Source of the DNA: Streptomyces sp. ISL-12
GTDB lineage: Bacteria; Actinomycetota; Actinomycetes; Streptomycetales; Streptomycetaceae
Assembly: GCF_018614415.1 (NCBI RefSeq)
Contig: NZ_JAGGOO010000110.1
Coordinates: forward strand, 1 to 64,000
Length of the DNA stretch: 64,000 bases
Reading direction: 5' to 3'
In this document: positions 32,517-40,013 of the stretch, one piece after another
Position numbering within the stretch: position 1 is the first letter of the stretch
Layout: each line of letters begins with the position of its first letter
Made by a program: the position numbers and the translations under genes
Notes under the pieces: generated by a model
The model's input: the letters and a program-made list of their open reading frames with translations, nothing else
Databases searched by the model: none
What the model was told of the DNA's origin: nothing

Positions 32517-33521
32517 ATGCGTATCGGCATCCTCGGTCTCGGCCGCATCGGCGCCTTCCACGCCGCGACCCTCGCCGGGCTCGGCGCCGTGGAGTCCCTG
32601 GTCGTGTGCGATCCGGCGGCCGGCGCCGTGCGGGCCGCCGCCGAGCGGTTCGGCGCGCGGGTCGCGGACTCCCCCGCCGAGCTGCTGGCCGGCGGGGTGG
32701 ACGGGCTCGTCGTCGCGGCGGCGACCGACGCCCATCCGGCGCTGATCCGGGCCGGGGTGGACGCCGGGGTGCCGGTCTTCTGCGAGAAGCCGGTGGCCCG
32801 CACCATGGCCGAGGGCACGGAGGTGCTGAAGGCCGTCGCGGGGCGTGAGGTGCCGGTGCAGATCGGTTTCAACCGGCGGTTCGACGCCGGGTTCGCCGCG
32901 GCGCGGGCGGCGGTGCGCTCCGGCGAGCTGGGCCCCCTGCACACCGTACGGTCGACCACGCTGGACCCGGCGCCGCCGCCGGCCGCGTACGTCGCCGCCT
33001 CCGGGGGCATCTTCCGGGACTGCGCGGTGCACGACTTCGACATGATCCGCTGGGTGACGGGCCGCGAGGTGACCGAGGTGTACGCGGTCGGCGGCAACCG
33101 GGGTGCCGCGTACATCCGGGAGGCGGGCGACGCCGACACCGCCTCGGCGGTGCTCACCCTGGACGACGGCACGGTCGCGGTGGTGTCCAGCAGCCGGCAC
33201 AACGGACGCGGTCACGACGTCCGCATGGAGCTGCACGGCTTCGCCGACTCCCTCGCGGTCGGCCTGGAGGACCGGCTGCCGCTGCGCTCGGCGGAGCCGG
33301 GCGTGACCTTCCCCTCCGGCACCCCGCACGACTTCTTCATGGACCGCTTCGCCGCGGCCTACCGCGCCGAGCTGACCGCCTTCACGGAGGTGGTCGCCGG
33401 GGCGCGGCCGTCGCCGTGCGGGATCGAGGACGCGCTGGAGGCGGGCTGGATCGCGGAGGCGTGCACGCTGTCGCTGCGCGAGCACCGTCCGGTGACGGTG
33501 GAGGAGGTACGCCGGGCGTGA
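32517..33521 (+). CDS. iolG: Inositol 2-dehydrogenase-like (Gfo/Idh/MocA family)
   Basis: 334 residues. Rossmann motif GILGLGRIGAFHAATL is at residues 4-19, the catalytic Lys in CEKPVARTM, and the DCAVHDFDMIRWVTGREV helix carries the Asp-His of inositol dehydrogenases (usual DxxxHDxD). ATG 32517 has TAGGAG 8 nt upstream. Oxidises myo-inositol to scyllo-inosose with NAD. It ends 9 bp from the convergent VOC gene. The gene symbol is assigned by motif and context. Confidence 0.85.
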   Translation: MRIGILGLGRIGAFHAATLAGLGAVESLVVCDPAAGAVRAAAERFGARVADSPAELLAGGVDGLVVAAATDAHPALIRAGVDAGVPVFCEKPVARTMAEGTEVLKAVAGREVPVQIGFNRRFDAGFAAARAAVRSGELGPLHTVRSTTLDPAPPPAAYVAASGGIFRDCAVHDFDMIRWVTGREVTEVYAVGGNRGAAYIREAGDADTASAVLTLDDGTVAVVSSSRHNGRGHDVRMELHGFADSLAVGLEDRLPLRSAEPGVTFPSGTPHDFFMDRFAAAYRAELTAFTEVVAGARPSPCGIEDALEAGWIAEACTLSLREHRPVTVEEVRRA

Positions 33522-33530
33522 GCGGTCCGG

Positions 33531-33944
33531 TCAGGAGGCCGGCTCGCTGATGTTCACCATCCAGGAGACGCCGAACCGGTCCCGGCACATGCCGAAGACG
33601 TCGCCCCACATCTGCTTCTCCAGCGCCACGTCGACGGTGCCGCCCGCGGACAGCTTGGTCCAGTAGCCGCGCAGCTCGGCGTCGTCGTCGCCGCTGAGAC
33701 TGATCGAGAAGGCGTTCCCCGGGGTGTGCTCGGTGCCGGGCGGGGCGTCGGCGCCCATCAGGGTGAGGCCGCCCGGTGTCTCCAGCAGGCCGTGCATGAT
33801 CTTGTCGGCGTCCGGGCCGGGCGACCCGCCGAAGGACGCGTAGGTGTTCAGCGTCAGCGTGCCGCCGAACACCTCCTCGTAGAACTCCAGCGCCTGGCGG
33901 GCGTCGCCGTCGAAGCTGAGGTACGGATTGAGCCGCGTGGTCAT
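33531..33944 (-). CDS. VOC-family protein, PhnB-like
   Basis: 137 residues of the PhnB/glyoxalase type: LNPYLSFDGDARQALEFYEEVFGG at the N-terminus and DRFGVSWMVNISEP at the end are characteristic. No catalytic residue set assigns a reaction; related proteins bind small ligands or metal. It lies between two inositol genes and convergent with iolG, and may be unrelated to the pathway. Confidence 0.85.
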   Translation of the reverse strand: MTTRLNPYLSFDGDARQALEFYEEVFGGTLTLNTYASFGGSPGPDADKIMHGLLETPGGLTLMGADAPPGTEHTPGNAFSISLSGDDDAELRGYWTKLSAGGTVDVALEKQMWGDVFGMCRDRFGVSWMVNISEPAS

Positions 33945-34069
33945 GACTGCCTCCCGGAACGGGACGAAGGGCCATCGCTGTCGACGCTAACGCGCGCCAC
34001 TGACAATGGCTCCCCGAGCCGTTCCGGGTGGTCCCTCGAAAAGGGCCCGGCAGGCCCTGTCAGACCCCG

Positions 34070-34972
34070 TCAGGCCCCGCAGGAGCGCAGGAAGCGGCGG
34101 GTGCGGACCGCGATGGGCAGCGGCCGGTCCGGCTCGCAGGGGTACATGTCCTGCTCGACGATGGCGAAGAGGTCCACGCCGAGCCGCTGGGCCGCCACCA
34201 GCACCGGTTCCAGCTCGGGCACGCCCCTCGGCGGTTCGCACATCACCCCCCGCCGCACGGCCGGCCCGAACGGCAGCCCGTCCGCCCGCACCCCGGCGAG
34301 GATCTCGGGGTCGACCTGCTTGAGGTGCAGGTACCCGACGCGCTCGCCGTAGGTCTCGATGAGCTTGACGCTGTCGCCGCCGCAGTAGGCGTAGTGGCCG
34401 GTGTCCAGGCAGAGGCTGACCAGGCCGGGGTCGGTGGCGTCGAGGAAGCGCTCGACGTGCTCCTCGGTGTCGAGGTGGGTGTCGGCGTGCGGGTGGACGA
34501 CGATGTCCAGGCCGTAGGTGTCCCGCACCTCGCGGCCGAGGCGTTCCATGCCCCGGGTCAGGTGGGACCACTGCTCGCGGGTCAGCTCCGGGGGTTCCAG
34601 GATCTCGGCGGTCTTGTCGTCGCGCCAGAAGGACGGGATGACGACGAGGTGCCCGGCGCCCATCGCCCGGGTGAGGGCGGCGACGCGGCTCACCTGCTCC
34701 CAGGTCGCGTCCCACTCGGAGGGGCCGCGGTGCAGGCCGCAGAAGACGGTGCCGGCGGAGACCTTCAGGCCGCGCCGGTCCACCTCGTCGGTGAGGCGGG
34801 CCGGGTCGGTGGGGAGGTAGCCGTAGGGGCCCAGTTCGATCCAGGAGTAGCCGGCCTCGGCCACTTCGTCCAGGAAGCGTTCCCAGGGCACCTGGTGGGG
34901 GTCGTCGGGGAACCAGACGCCCCAGGAGTCGGGGGCGGAGCCGACCCGGATGCGGTCGAGCACGGGGGTCAT
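34070..34972 (-). CDS. iolE: Sugar phosphate isomerase/epimerase family, IolE-like inosose dehydratase
   Basis: 300 residues, xylose-isomerase-like TIM barrel. It begins VGSAPDSWGVWF, typical of IolE (inosose dehydratase), and metal ligands are seen in WIELGPYG, CLDTGHYAYCGG and YLHLKQVDPE. IolE removes water from scyllo-inosose to give the trihydroxycyclohexanedione that IolD hydrolyses, which fits iolD further right. It is the last gene of the leftward ABC importer operon, 1 bp after the ATPase stop. Confidence 0.8.
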   Translation of the reverse strand: MTPVLDRIRVGSAPDSWGVWFPDDPHQVPWERFLDEVAEAGYSWIELGPYGYLPTDPARLTDEVDRRGLKVSAGTVFCGLHRGPSEWDATWEQVSRVAALTRAMGAGHLVVIPSFWRDDKTAEILEPPELTREQWSHLTRGMERLGREVRDTYGLDIVVHPHADTHLDTEEHVERFLDATDPGLVSLCLDTGHYAYCGGDSVKLIETYGERVGYLHLKQVDPEILAGVRADGLPFGPAVRRGVMCEPPRGVPELEPVLVAAQRLGVDLFAIVEQDMYPCEPDRPLPIAVRTRRFLRSCGA

Positions 34973-34973
34973 G

Positions 34974-35819
34974 TCAGGTGTTTCCTTCCCTGGGCGACGT
35001 GAAGTCCCGCTCGTCGGGGAGAGCGGCGGTGTCGGCTCCGCCGACCTGCGCCAGCTCGTGCTTGAGCGCGGCGAGTTCGGCGCCTCCGGCCATGTGGTCG
35101 GTCAGCTTCTCCAGGGTGATGTCGCCGCGGGCCGCGGACAGTTCGAGGGTGCCCAGGCGCAGCACGGTGAAGTGGTCGCCGACCAGGTAGGCGTGGTGGG
35201 GGTTGTGGGTGATGAGGATGACGCCGAGGCCGCGGTCGCGGGCGGCGGCGATGTACTTCAGCACCACGCCGGACTGCTTCACGCCGAGCGCGGCGGTGGG
35301 TTCGTCCAGGATGAGGACGCGGGCGCCGAAATGGACGGCGCGGGCGATGGCGACGCACTGGCGCTGTCCGCCGGAGAGGGTGCCGACGGGCTGCTCCAGG
35401 TCGTCCAGGACGATGCCCATGGCGCGCAGCTCCTCGTCGGCGGTCCGCTTCATGCGGGCGATGTCGAGGCGGCGGACGGGCCAGGGGCCGCGGGTCAGTT
35501 CCGAGCCGAGGAAGAAGTTGCGCCACACCGGCATCAGCGGGACGGTGGCCAGGTCCTGGTAGACGGCGGCGATGCCCCGGTCCAGGGCCTCGCGCGGGGT
35601 GGTGAAGCGGACGGGTGCGCCGTCGACGAGGAACGCGCCCTCGGTGTGCTGGTGCAGCCCCGAGACGATCTTGATCAGGGTGGACTTGCCGGCGCCGTTG
35701 TCGCCGAGCACACAGGTCACCCGGCCGGGGTGGACGGCGAGGTCGACGCCGTGCAGGGCGCGGACGGTGCCGTAGGACTTGCCGGCGCCGCGCAGTTCGA
35801 CGAGGGGGGTGTCGGTCAT
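34974..35819 (-). CDS. ABC transporter ATP-binding protein (sugar/inositol type, single domain)
   Basis: 281 residues with one ABC domain: Walker A GDNGAGKST, signature LSGGQRQC, Walker B LILDEPTAALG, and the H-loop ITHNPHHA. The family with FrcA/IatA-like proteins has single ATPase domains, unlike RbsA. It is encoded between the permease and the IolE-like gene with 1-4 bp gaps. Probably energises import of inositol or a related cyclitol. Confidence 0.9.
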   Translation of the reverse strand: MTDTPLVELRGAGKSYGTVRALHGVDLAVHPGRVTCVLGDNGAGKSTLIKIVSGLHQHTEGAFLVDGAPVRFTTPREALDRGIAAVYQDLATVPLMPVWRNFFLGSELTRGPWPVRRLDIARMKRTADEELRAMGIVLDDLEQPVGTLSGGQRQCVAIARAVHFGARVLILDEPTAALGVKQSGVVLKYIAAARDRGLGVILITHNPHHAYLVGDHFTVLRLGTLELSAARGDITLEKLTDHMAGGAELAALKHELAQVGGADTAALPDERDFTSPREGNT

Positions 35820-35823
35820 GTGC

Positions 35824-36876
35824 TCACCTCCGGGTCGCCGTGCGGCGGACCCACAGATTGACGAGGACGGCGCCGAGCAGCATCACACCGAGGAACGCCT
35901 TGAACCAGTCGGGGTTCCATCCGGCGTACACGATGCCCTGGTTCACCATGCCGAACATGAAGGCGCCGAAGACCGGGCCGATCGCGGAGCCGTGGCCGCC
36001 GGTCAGCAGGCAGCCGCCGATGACCGCGGCGGCGATGTAGATCAGTTCCTGGCCGACGCCCTCGCCGGACTGCACGGTGTTGAAGGAGAACAGCTGGTGC
36101 ATGCCGGTGAACCAGGCGCCGAAGCCGACCAGCATGAACAGGGAGACCTTGGTGAAGGTCACGGGCACGCCGACCGCGCGGGCGCTGTCCTGGTCGCCGC
36201 CGACGGCGAAGACCCAGTTGCCGTACTTGGTGCGCAGCAGCACCCAGGTGGCCAGGGCGGCGAAGACCAGCCACCACACCACCGTGATCTTCACCTGGAC
36301 GCCGCCGATGCCGAAGGAGGAGGCGAAGAGTGCCTCGGCCTGGCCGAAGCCGTCCATGTCGCTGATGTCGTCGGTGGCGACGTTGCCGGTGACGAGTTTG
36401 GTGACGGCGAGGTTGACGCCCTGGAGGATCAGGAAGGTGCCGAGGGTGACGAGGAAGCTGGGCAGCCGGGTCTTCACCAGCATCCAGCCGTTGAACGCGC
36501 CGACGGCGAGGGAGACCACCAGGGCGACGAGCACGCCGGTCCAGACGTTGACGGTCAGCTGGTAACTGAGCATGCTCGCGGTCAGCGCCGAGGTGACCAC
36601 GGCGACCCCGGCCGACAGGTCGAACTCGCCGCCGATCATCAGCAGGGCGACCGGCAGCGCCATGATGCCGATGGTGGAGGACTGGTAGAGGACGGTCGCC
36701 AGCGAGCCGCCCTGCCGGACCGAGGGCGCCGCGACCAGGAAGAAGACGAGGACGGCGACGGCCCCGAGGAACACCCCGACCTCGGGCCGGGCCAGCAGCC
36801 GCAGCACCAGGGGGCGTCCGGTCCGCCGCGCCCCGGCGGCCGGCCGCGCGGTCACCGCCTGTGGGGCGCCGCTCAT
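35824..36876 (-). CDS. ABC transporter permease (ribose/inositol type)
   Basis: 350 residues with about 10 membrane segments. Conserved parts are LLMIGGEFDLSAGVAVVTS (the GGxDLS loop), the GGDQDSARAVGVPVTF coupling loop and GGCLLTGGHGSAIG. ATG 36876 overlaps the binding-protein stop (TGATG); GTG 36879 is the alternative start. It is the membrane partner of the ATPase at 34974. Confidence 0.9.
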   Translation of the reverse strand: MSGAPQAVTARPAAGARRTGRPLVLRLLARPEVGVFLGAVAVLVFFLVAAPSVRQGGSLATVLYQSSTIGIMALPVALLMIGGEFDLSAGVAVVTSALTASMLSYQLTVNVWTGVLVALVVSLAVGAFNGWMLVKTRLPSFLVTLGTFLILQGVNLAVTKLVTGNVATDDISDMDGFGQAEALFASSFGIGGVQVKITVVWWLVFAALATWVLLRTKYGNWVFAVGGDQDSARAVGVPVTFTKVSLFMLVGFGAWFTGMHQLFSFNTVQSGEGVGQELIYIAAAVIGGCLLTGGHGSAIGPVFGAFMFGMVNQGIVYAGWNPDWFKAFLGVMLLGAVLVNLWVRRTATRR

Positions 36877-37913
36877 CACCGGGTGCCCTTCGCGGCGTAC
36901 TCGGCGACCTGGTCGACGTTGGACTCGTCGACGAAGGCCGGCCCGGTCAGCACCGGCTGCTCACCGCCACCGCTGTAGTTGCCGTTGTTCTTGTAGAGCC
37001 ACAGTCCGTCGACCGCCAAGTAGCCCTGAAGGTACGGCTGCTGGTCGACGGCGAACTCGATGTCGCCCTTCTGGATCGCGCCGGTCAGCTCCTTGTCGAG
37101 GTCGAAGGTGGCCACCTTCGCCTCGCCCCCGCTCTCCGCCACCGACTGCACCGCGGTCATGGCGAAGGGCGCGCCGAGGGTGACGACGTGGTCGATGGAG
37201 CTGTCCTGCTTGAGCTTGGCGGTGATCGTCGACAGCACGGACGGCATGTCGGTGCCGTTGACGTACAGGTTCTCCACCGAGCCCTCGAAGGTCTTCTTCA
37301 CCCCGTCGCAGCGCTGGGTGAGGCCGACGTTGCCCTGTTCGTGCAGGACGCAGACGGCCTTCTCGGCCCCCACCTCGTTGAGCTTCTTGCCGAACGCCTC
37401 GCCGGCCACGCTCTCGTCCTGCCCGAAGAACTCGGTCAGCCCCATCTGCCTCCAGTCGCTCAGCCCGGAGTTGAGCCCGACGACGGGGATGCCGGCCTGC
37501 CGGGCCTTGCTCACCACGCTCTTGAGGGCGTCCGGCTTGGCGAGGGTGACCGCGATGCCGTCGACCTTCTGGTCGATGGCGTTCTGCACCAGGCCGGCCT
37601 GGTTGCCGGCGTTGGGGTCGTTGGAGTAGACGAGCTTGATGTTGTCCTTGGCGGCGGCGGCCTCGGCGCCCTTGCGGACGATGTCCCAGAAGGTGTCGCC
37701 GACCGCCTGGTGGGTGACCAGGGCGACCGTCATCCGGGGGGTGTCGGCCTTGCCCGCGGAGGCTCCGGACGTCCCCTCCTCGTCGGCCTCCTTGCCCCCG
37801 GAGCCGCTGGAGCAGCCGGCCAGGGTCAGGGCCGCCGCCGCGGCGAGCGCCAGGGCCGGGACGAACCGCCGGGGGCGGTGGCGGGTGGGGCGGGCTGGAG
37901 CGGAGCGGTCCAT
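36876..37913 (-). CDS. ABC transporter substrate-binding lipoprotein (inositol/sugar type)
   Basis: 345 residues. The signal peptide ends in a lipobox LTLAGC (Cys33) followed by a Ser/Gly/Glu-rich linker. The body is a type 1 periplasmic binding fold (VALVTHQAVGDTFWDIVRKGAE, VDGIAVTLAKPDALK, GIPVVGLNSG, VVTLGAPFAMTAVQS). ATG 37913 has AGGA only 4 nt upstream. It is the first gene of the leftward importer operon and is transcribed from the region at 37914-38214. By context its ligand is an inositol, not proven. Confidence 0.88.
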   Translation of the reverse strand: MDRSAPARPTRHRPRRFVPALALAAAAALTLAGCSSGSGGKEADEEGTSGASAGKADTPRMTVALVTHQAVGDTFWDIVRKGAEAAAAKDNIKLVYSNDPNAGNQAGLVQNAIDQKVDGIAVTLAKPDALKSVVSKARQAGIPVVGLNSGLSDWRQMGLTEFFGQDESVAGEAFGKKLNEVGAEKAVCVLHEQGNVGLTQRCDGVKKTFEGSVENLYVNGTDMPSVLSTITAKLKQDSSIDHVVTLGAPFAMTAVQSVAESGGEAKVATFDLDKELTGAIQKGDIEFAVDQQPYLQGYLAVDGLWLYKNNGNYSGGGEQPVLTGPAFVDESNVDQVAEYAAKGTR

Positions 37914-38214
37914 CTTTCCTGCACCTCACTGTAGCGACGGGAGCTGAGTGCCGTAGTGCCGTAGTGCTTGAGTGCCGTAGGGAGAAGGCTTGCGCTGGGA
38001 CCGGATACAAGACCGGATACAAGTGCGTCGCGCCCCCGATGTCAATGCTTTGTCAAGACATCGCTTCAGCAAAAAGTCCGAATGTCCGTACAAAGTATTG
38101 ACAGGACGGTATCCGGCGCCCTACACCGGAAAGGGCGTCCCGCGTCGGAAAGGGCGACCGATCTCTACCCCCGGCGGCCGGACCTACCCCTGACCTCCCG
38201 AACGGAGTCCCGTC
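37914..38214. promoter_or_regulatory. Divergent promoter region of the inositol importer and iolBD operons
   Basis: 301 bp without a gene. Two adjacent copies of GACCGGATACAA (37999-38010 and 38011-38022) lie here, and an inverted GTATCCGG at 38109-38116. For the leftward importer, a minus-strand TTGACA and TTGTAT at 17-bp spacing form a plausible -35/-10 that overlaps the tandem copies. For the rightward genes TTGACA is at 38098-38103. Near 37945-37980 the GTGCCGTA motif occurs three times. The tandem and inverted sites are likely operators. Confidence 0.5.
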
Positions 38215-39111
38215 GTGCCCCTCACCCTCGCCGACCTCACCACGGTCAGAGCACGGCGCCCCGAGGCGATCGCCGAGGCGGCGGCCCGCCGGGTGCGCCG
38301 CCCGCTGATCGGGGAGAGCGGGCGGCTGATGATCGTGGCCGCCGACCATCCGGCGCGCGGCGCCCTCGGCGTCGGGGACCGCCCGCTCGCCATGGCCAAC
38401 CGGGCGGACCTGCTGGGGCGGCTGTGCGCCGCGCTGTCCCGGCCGGGCGTCGACGGCGTGCTGGCCACCGCCGACATCCTGGAGGACCTGCTGCTGCTCG
38501 GCGCGCTGGACGGCAAGATAGCGGTGGGCTCGATGAACCGCGGGGGCCTGGCGGGCGCCGCCTTCGAGATGGACGACCGGTTCACCGGGCACCGCGCCGA
38601 GGACCTCGCCCGGCTCCGGTTCGACGCGGGCAAGCTGCTGCTGCGCGTCGACCTCGACGACCCGGGTTCGCTGGCCACCCTGGAGTCCGCCGCCCACGCC
38701 GTGGACGCGATGGCCGGGCACCGGCTGCCGCTGTTCGTGGAGCCGTTCCTGTGCCGCCGGACCGGGGGGCGGGTCCGTACCGACCTGTCCGCCGAAGCCG
38801 TCGTCCGGTCCATCGCCATCGCCTCGGGGCTGGGCGGCACCTCCGCCTACACCTGGCTGAAACTGCCCGTCACCCACGACCCGGACGACATGGCCGAGGT
38901 TCTGGAGACCTCCACCCTGCCGGTGGTGCTGCTCGGCGGCGATGTGGGGAACGATCAGGAGGCGGCGTACGCGCGCTGGCGCAAGGCGCTGCGCCTGCCC
39001 ACCGTCCAGGGCCTGGTGGTGGGCCGCTCGCTGCTCTACCCCGCCGAGGGCAGTGTGGAGCGGGCGGTGGACACGGCGGTCGGGCTGTTGGGAGAGGGAG
39101 GCTTGCGATGA
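38215..39111 (+). CDS. Cgl0158-like (beta/alpha)8-barrel aldolase of inositol clusters
   Basis: 298 residues, a class I aldolase-like TIM barrel similar in type to deoxyribose-phosphate and fructose-bisphosphate aldolases. Visible are LMIVAADHPARGALG near the start, FVEPFLC, TWLKLPVTHD with the probable Schiff-base Lys, and VQGLVVGRSLLYP at the end. In corynebacteria a protein of this kind is encoded within the iol cluster. It may do the aldolase step that splits 2-deoxy-5-keto-gluconate 6-phosphate. GTG 38215 has AACGGAG upstream. Its stop overlaps the next start (ATGA). Confidence 0.7.
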   Translation: MPLTLADLTTVRARRPEAIAEAAARRVRRPLIGESGRLMIVAADHPARGALGVGDRPLAMANRADLLGRLCAALSRPGVDGVLATADILEDLLLLGALDGKIAVGSMNRGGLAGAAFEMDDRFTGHRAEDLARLRFDAGKLLLRVDLDDPGSLATLESAAHAVDAMAGHRLPLFVEPFLCRRTGGRVRTDLSAEAVVRSIAIASGLGGTSAYTWLKLPVTHDPDDMAEVLETSTLPVVLLGGDVGNDQEAAYARWRKALRLPTVQGLVVGRSLLYPAEGSVERAVDTAVGLLGEGGLR

Positions 39112-40013
39112 CGTACCACCTGCCCGCGGGCAAGGCCGGAAGCGGCCCCTACACGGTCGACGTGACCCCGGAGACGGCCGGATGGGGGTACAGCGGCCTG
39201 CGGGTCCTCACCCTCCCGCCGGGCGGCTCGCACACCTTCGACGCCGGGGACAGCGAGTGGATCGTGCTGCCGCTGGCCGGCGGCTGCACGGTCACCGCGG
39301 ACGACGCCGCCTTCGCACTGCACGGCCGGCCCGACGTGTTCAGCGCCGTCAGCGACTTCGCCTACGTCCCGCGCGACGCCCGCGCGACCGTCTCGTCCGC
39401 CGCCGGCGGCCGGTTCGCGCTCGCCGGCGCCCGCTGCGCCCGCCGCCTGCCCGCCCGCTACGGACCGGCCTCCGCCGTCCCGGTGGAACTGCGCGGCGCG
39501 GGCGCCTGCTCGCGCCAGGTCAACAACTTCGGCGCGGCGGCCCGCGCCGGAGGCGCTGATGAGCAGGGTTTCGAGTGCGACAAGCTCATCGCCGTCGAGG
39601 TGCTCACCCCCGGCGGCAACTGGTCCTCCTTCCCGCCCCACAAGCACGATGAGCACCGCCCCGGCGAGGAGGCGGAGCTGGAGGAGATCTACTACTTCGA
39701 GTTCGCCGCCCACGACGGCGTCCCCGGCCTCGGCTACCAGCGGGTCTCGCCCTCCGGCCGGGGCCGCGGCACGGACGTGCTGGCCGAGGTGCGCGACGGC
39801 GACGTCGTCCTCGTCCCCGACGGCTGGCACGGACCGTCGATGGCCGTGCCGGGCCACCACATGTACTACCTCAACGTCATGGCGGGCCCCGCCGACGAAC
39901 GCGCCTGGCTGATCAGCGACCACCCCGGCCACGCCTGGGTCCGCGACACCTGGCCCGAGCAGCCGGTCGACCCCCGGCTCCCCCTGTACACCGCCCCTGA
40001 GGGGACCGCATGA
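39108..40013 (+). CDS. iolB: 5-deoxy-glucuronate isomerase
   Basis: 301 residues, two-cupin KduI/IolB family. MTYHLPAGKAGSGPYTVDV starts the protein; the metal-binding motif FPPHKHDEH with the later EEIYYFEF and VPDGWHGP follows, as in IolB. It converts 5-deoxy-D-glucuronic acid to 5-keto-2-deoxy-gluconate. ATG 39108 overlaps the aldolase stop, and its own stop overlaps the IolD start by 4 bp, so the three genes form one tight operon. Confidence 0.9.
   Translation: MTYHLPAGKAGSGPYTVDVTPETAGWGYSGLRVLTLPPGGSHTFDAGDSEWIVLPLAGGCTVTADDAAFALHGRPDVFSAVSDFAYVPRDARATVSSAAGGRFALAGARCARRLPARYGPASAVPVELRGAGACSRQVNNFGAAARAGGADEQGFECDKLIAVEVLTPGGNWSSFPPHKHDEHRPGEEAELEEIYYFEFAAHDGVPGLGYQRVSPSGRGRGTDVLAEVRDGDVVLVPDGWHGPSMAVPGHHMYYLNVMAGPADERAWLISDHPGHAWVRDTWPEQPVDPRLPLYTAPEGTA

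Noticed and set aside
34974..35819. Truncated RbsA-type ATPase
   Set aside because: The length of 281 residues with one complete ABC domain is normal for the FrcA/IatA-like subgroup, and start and stop are tightly packed against neighbours.
37968..39107. N-terminal extension of IolB back to 37968
   Set aside because: It would read through the promoter region and the aldolase gene in another frame; ATG 39108 gives the normal IolB length and an ATGA overlap.
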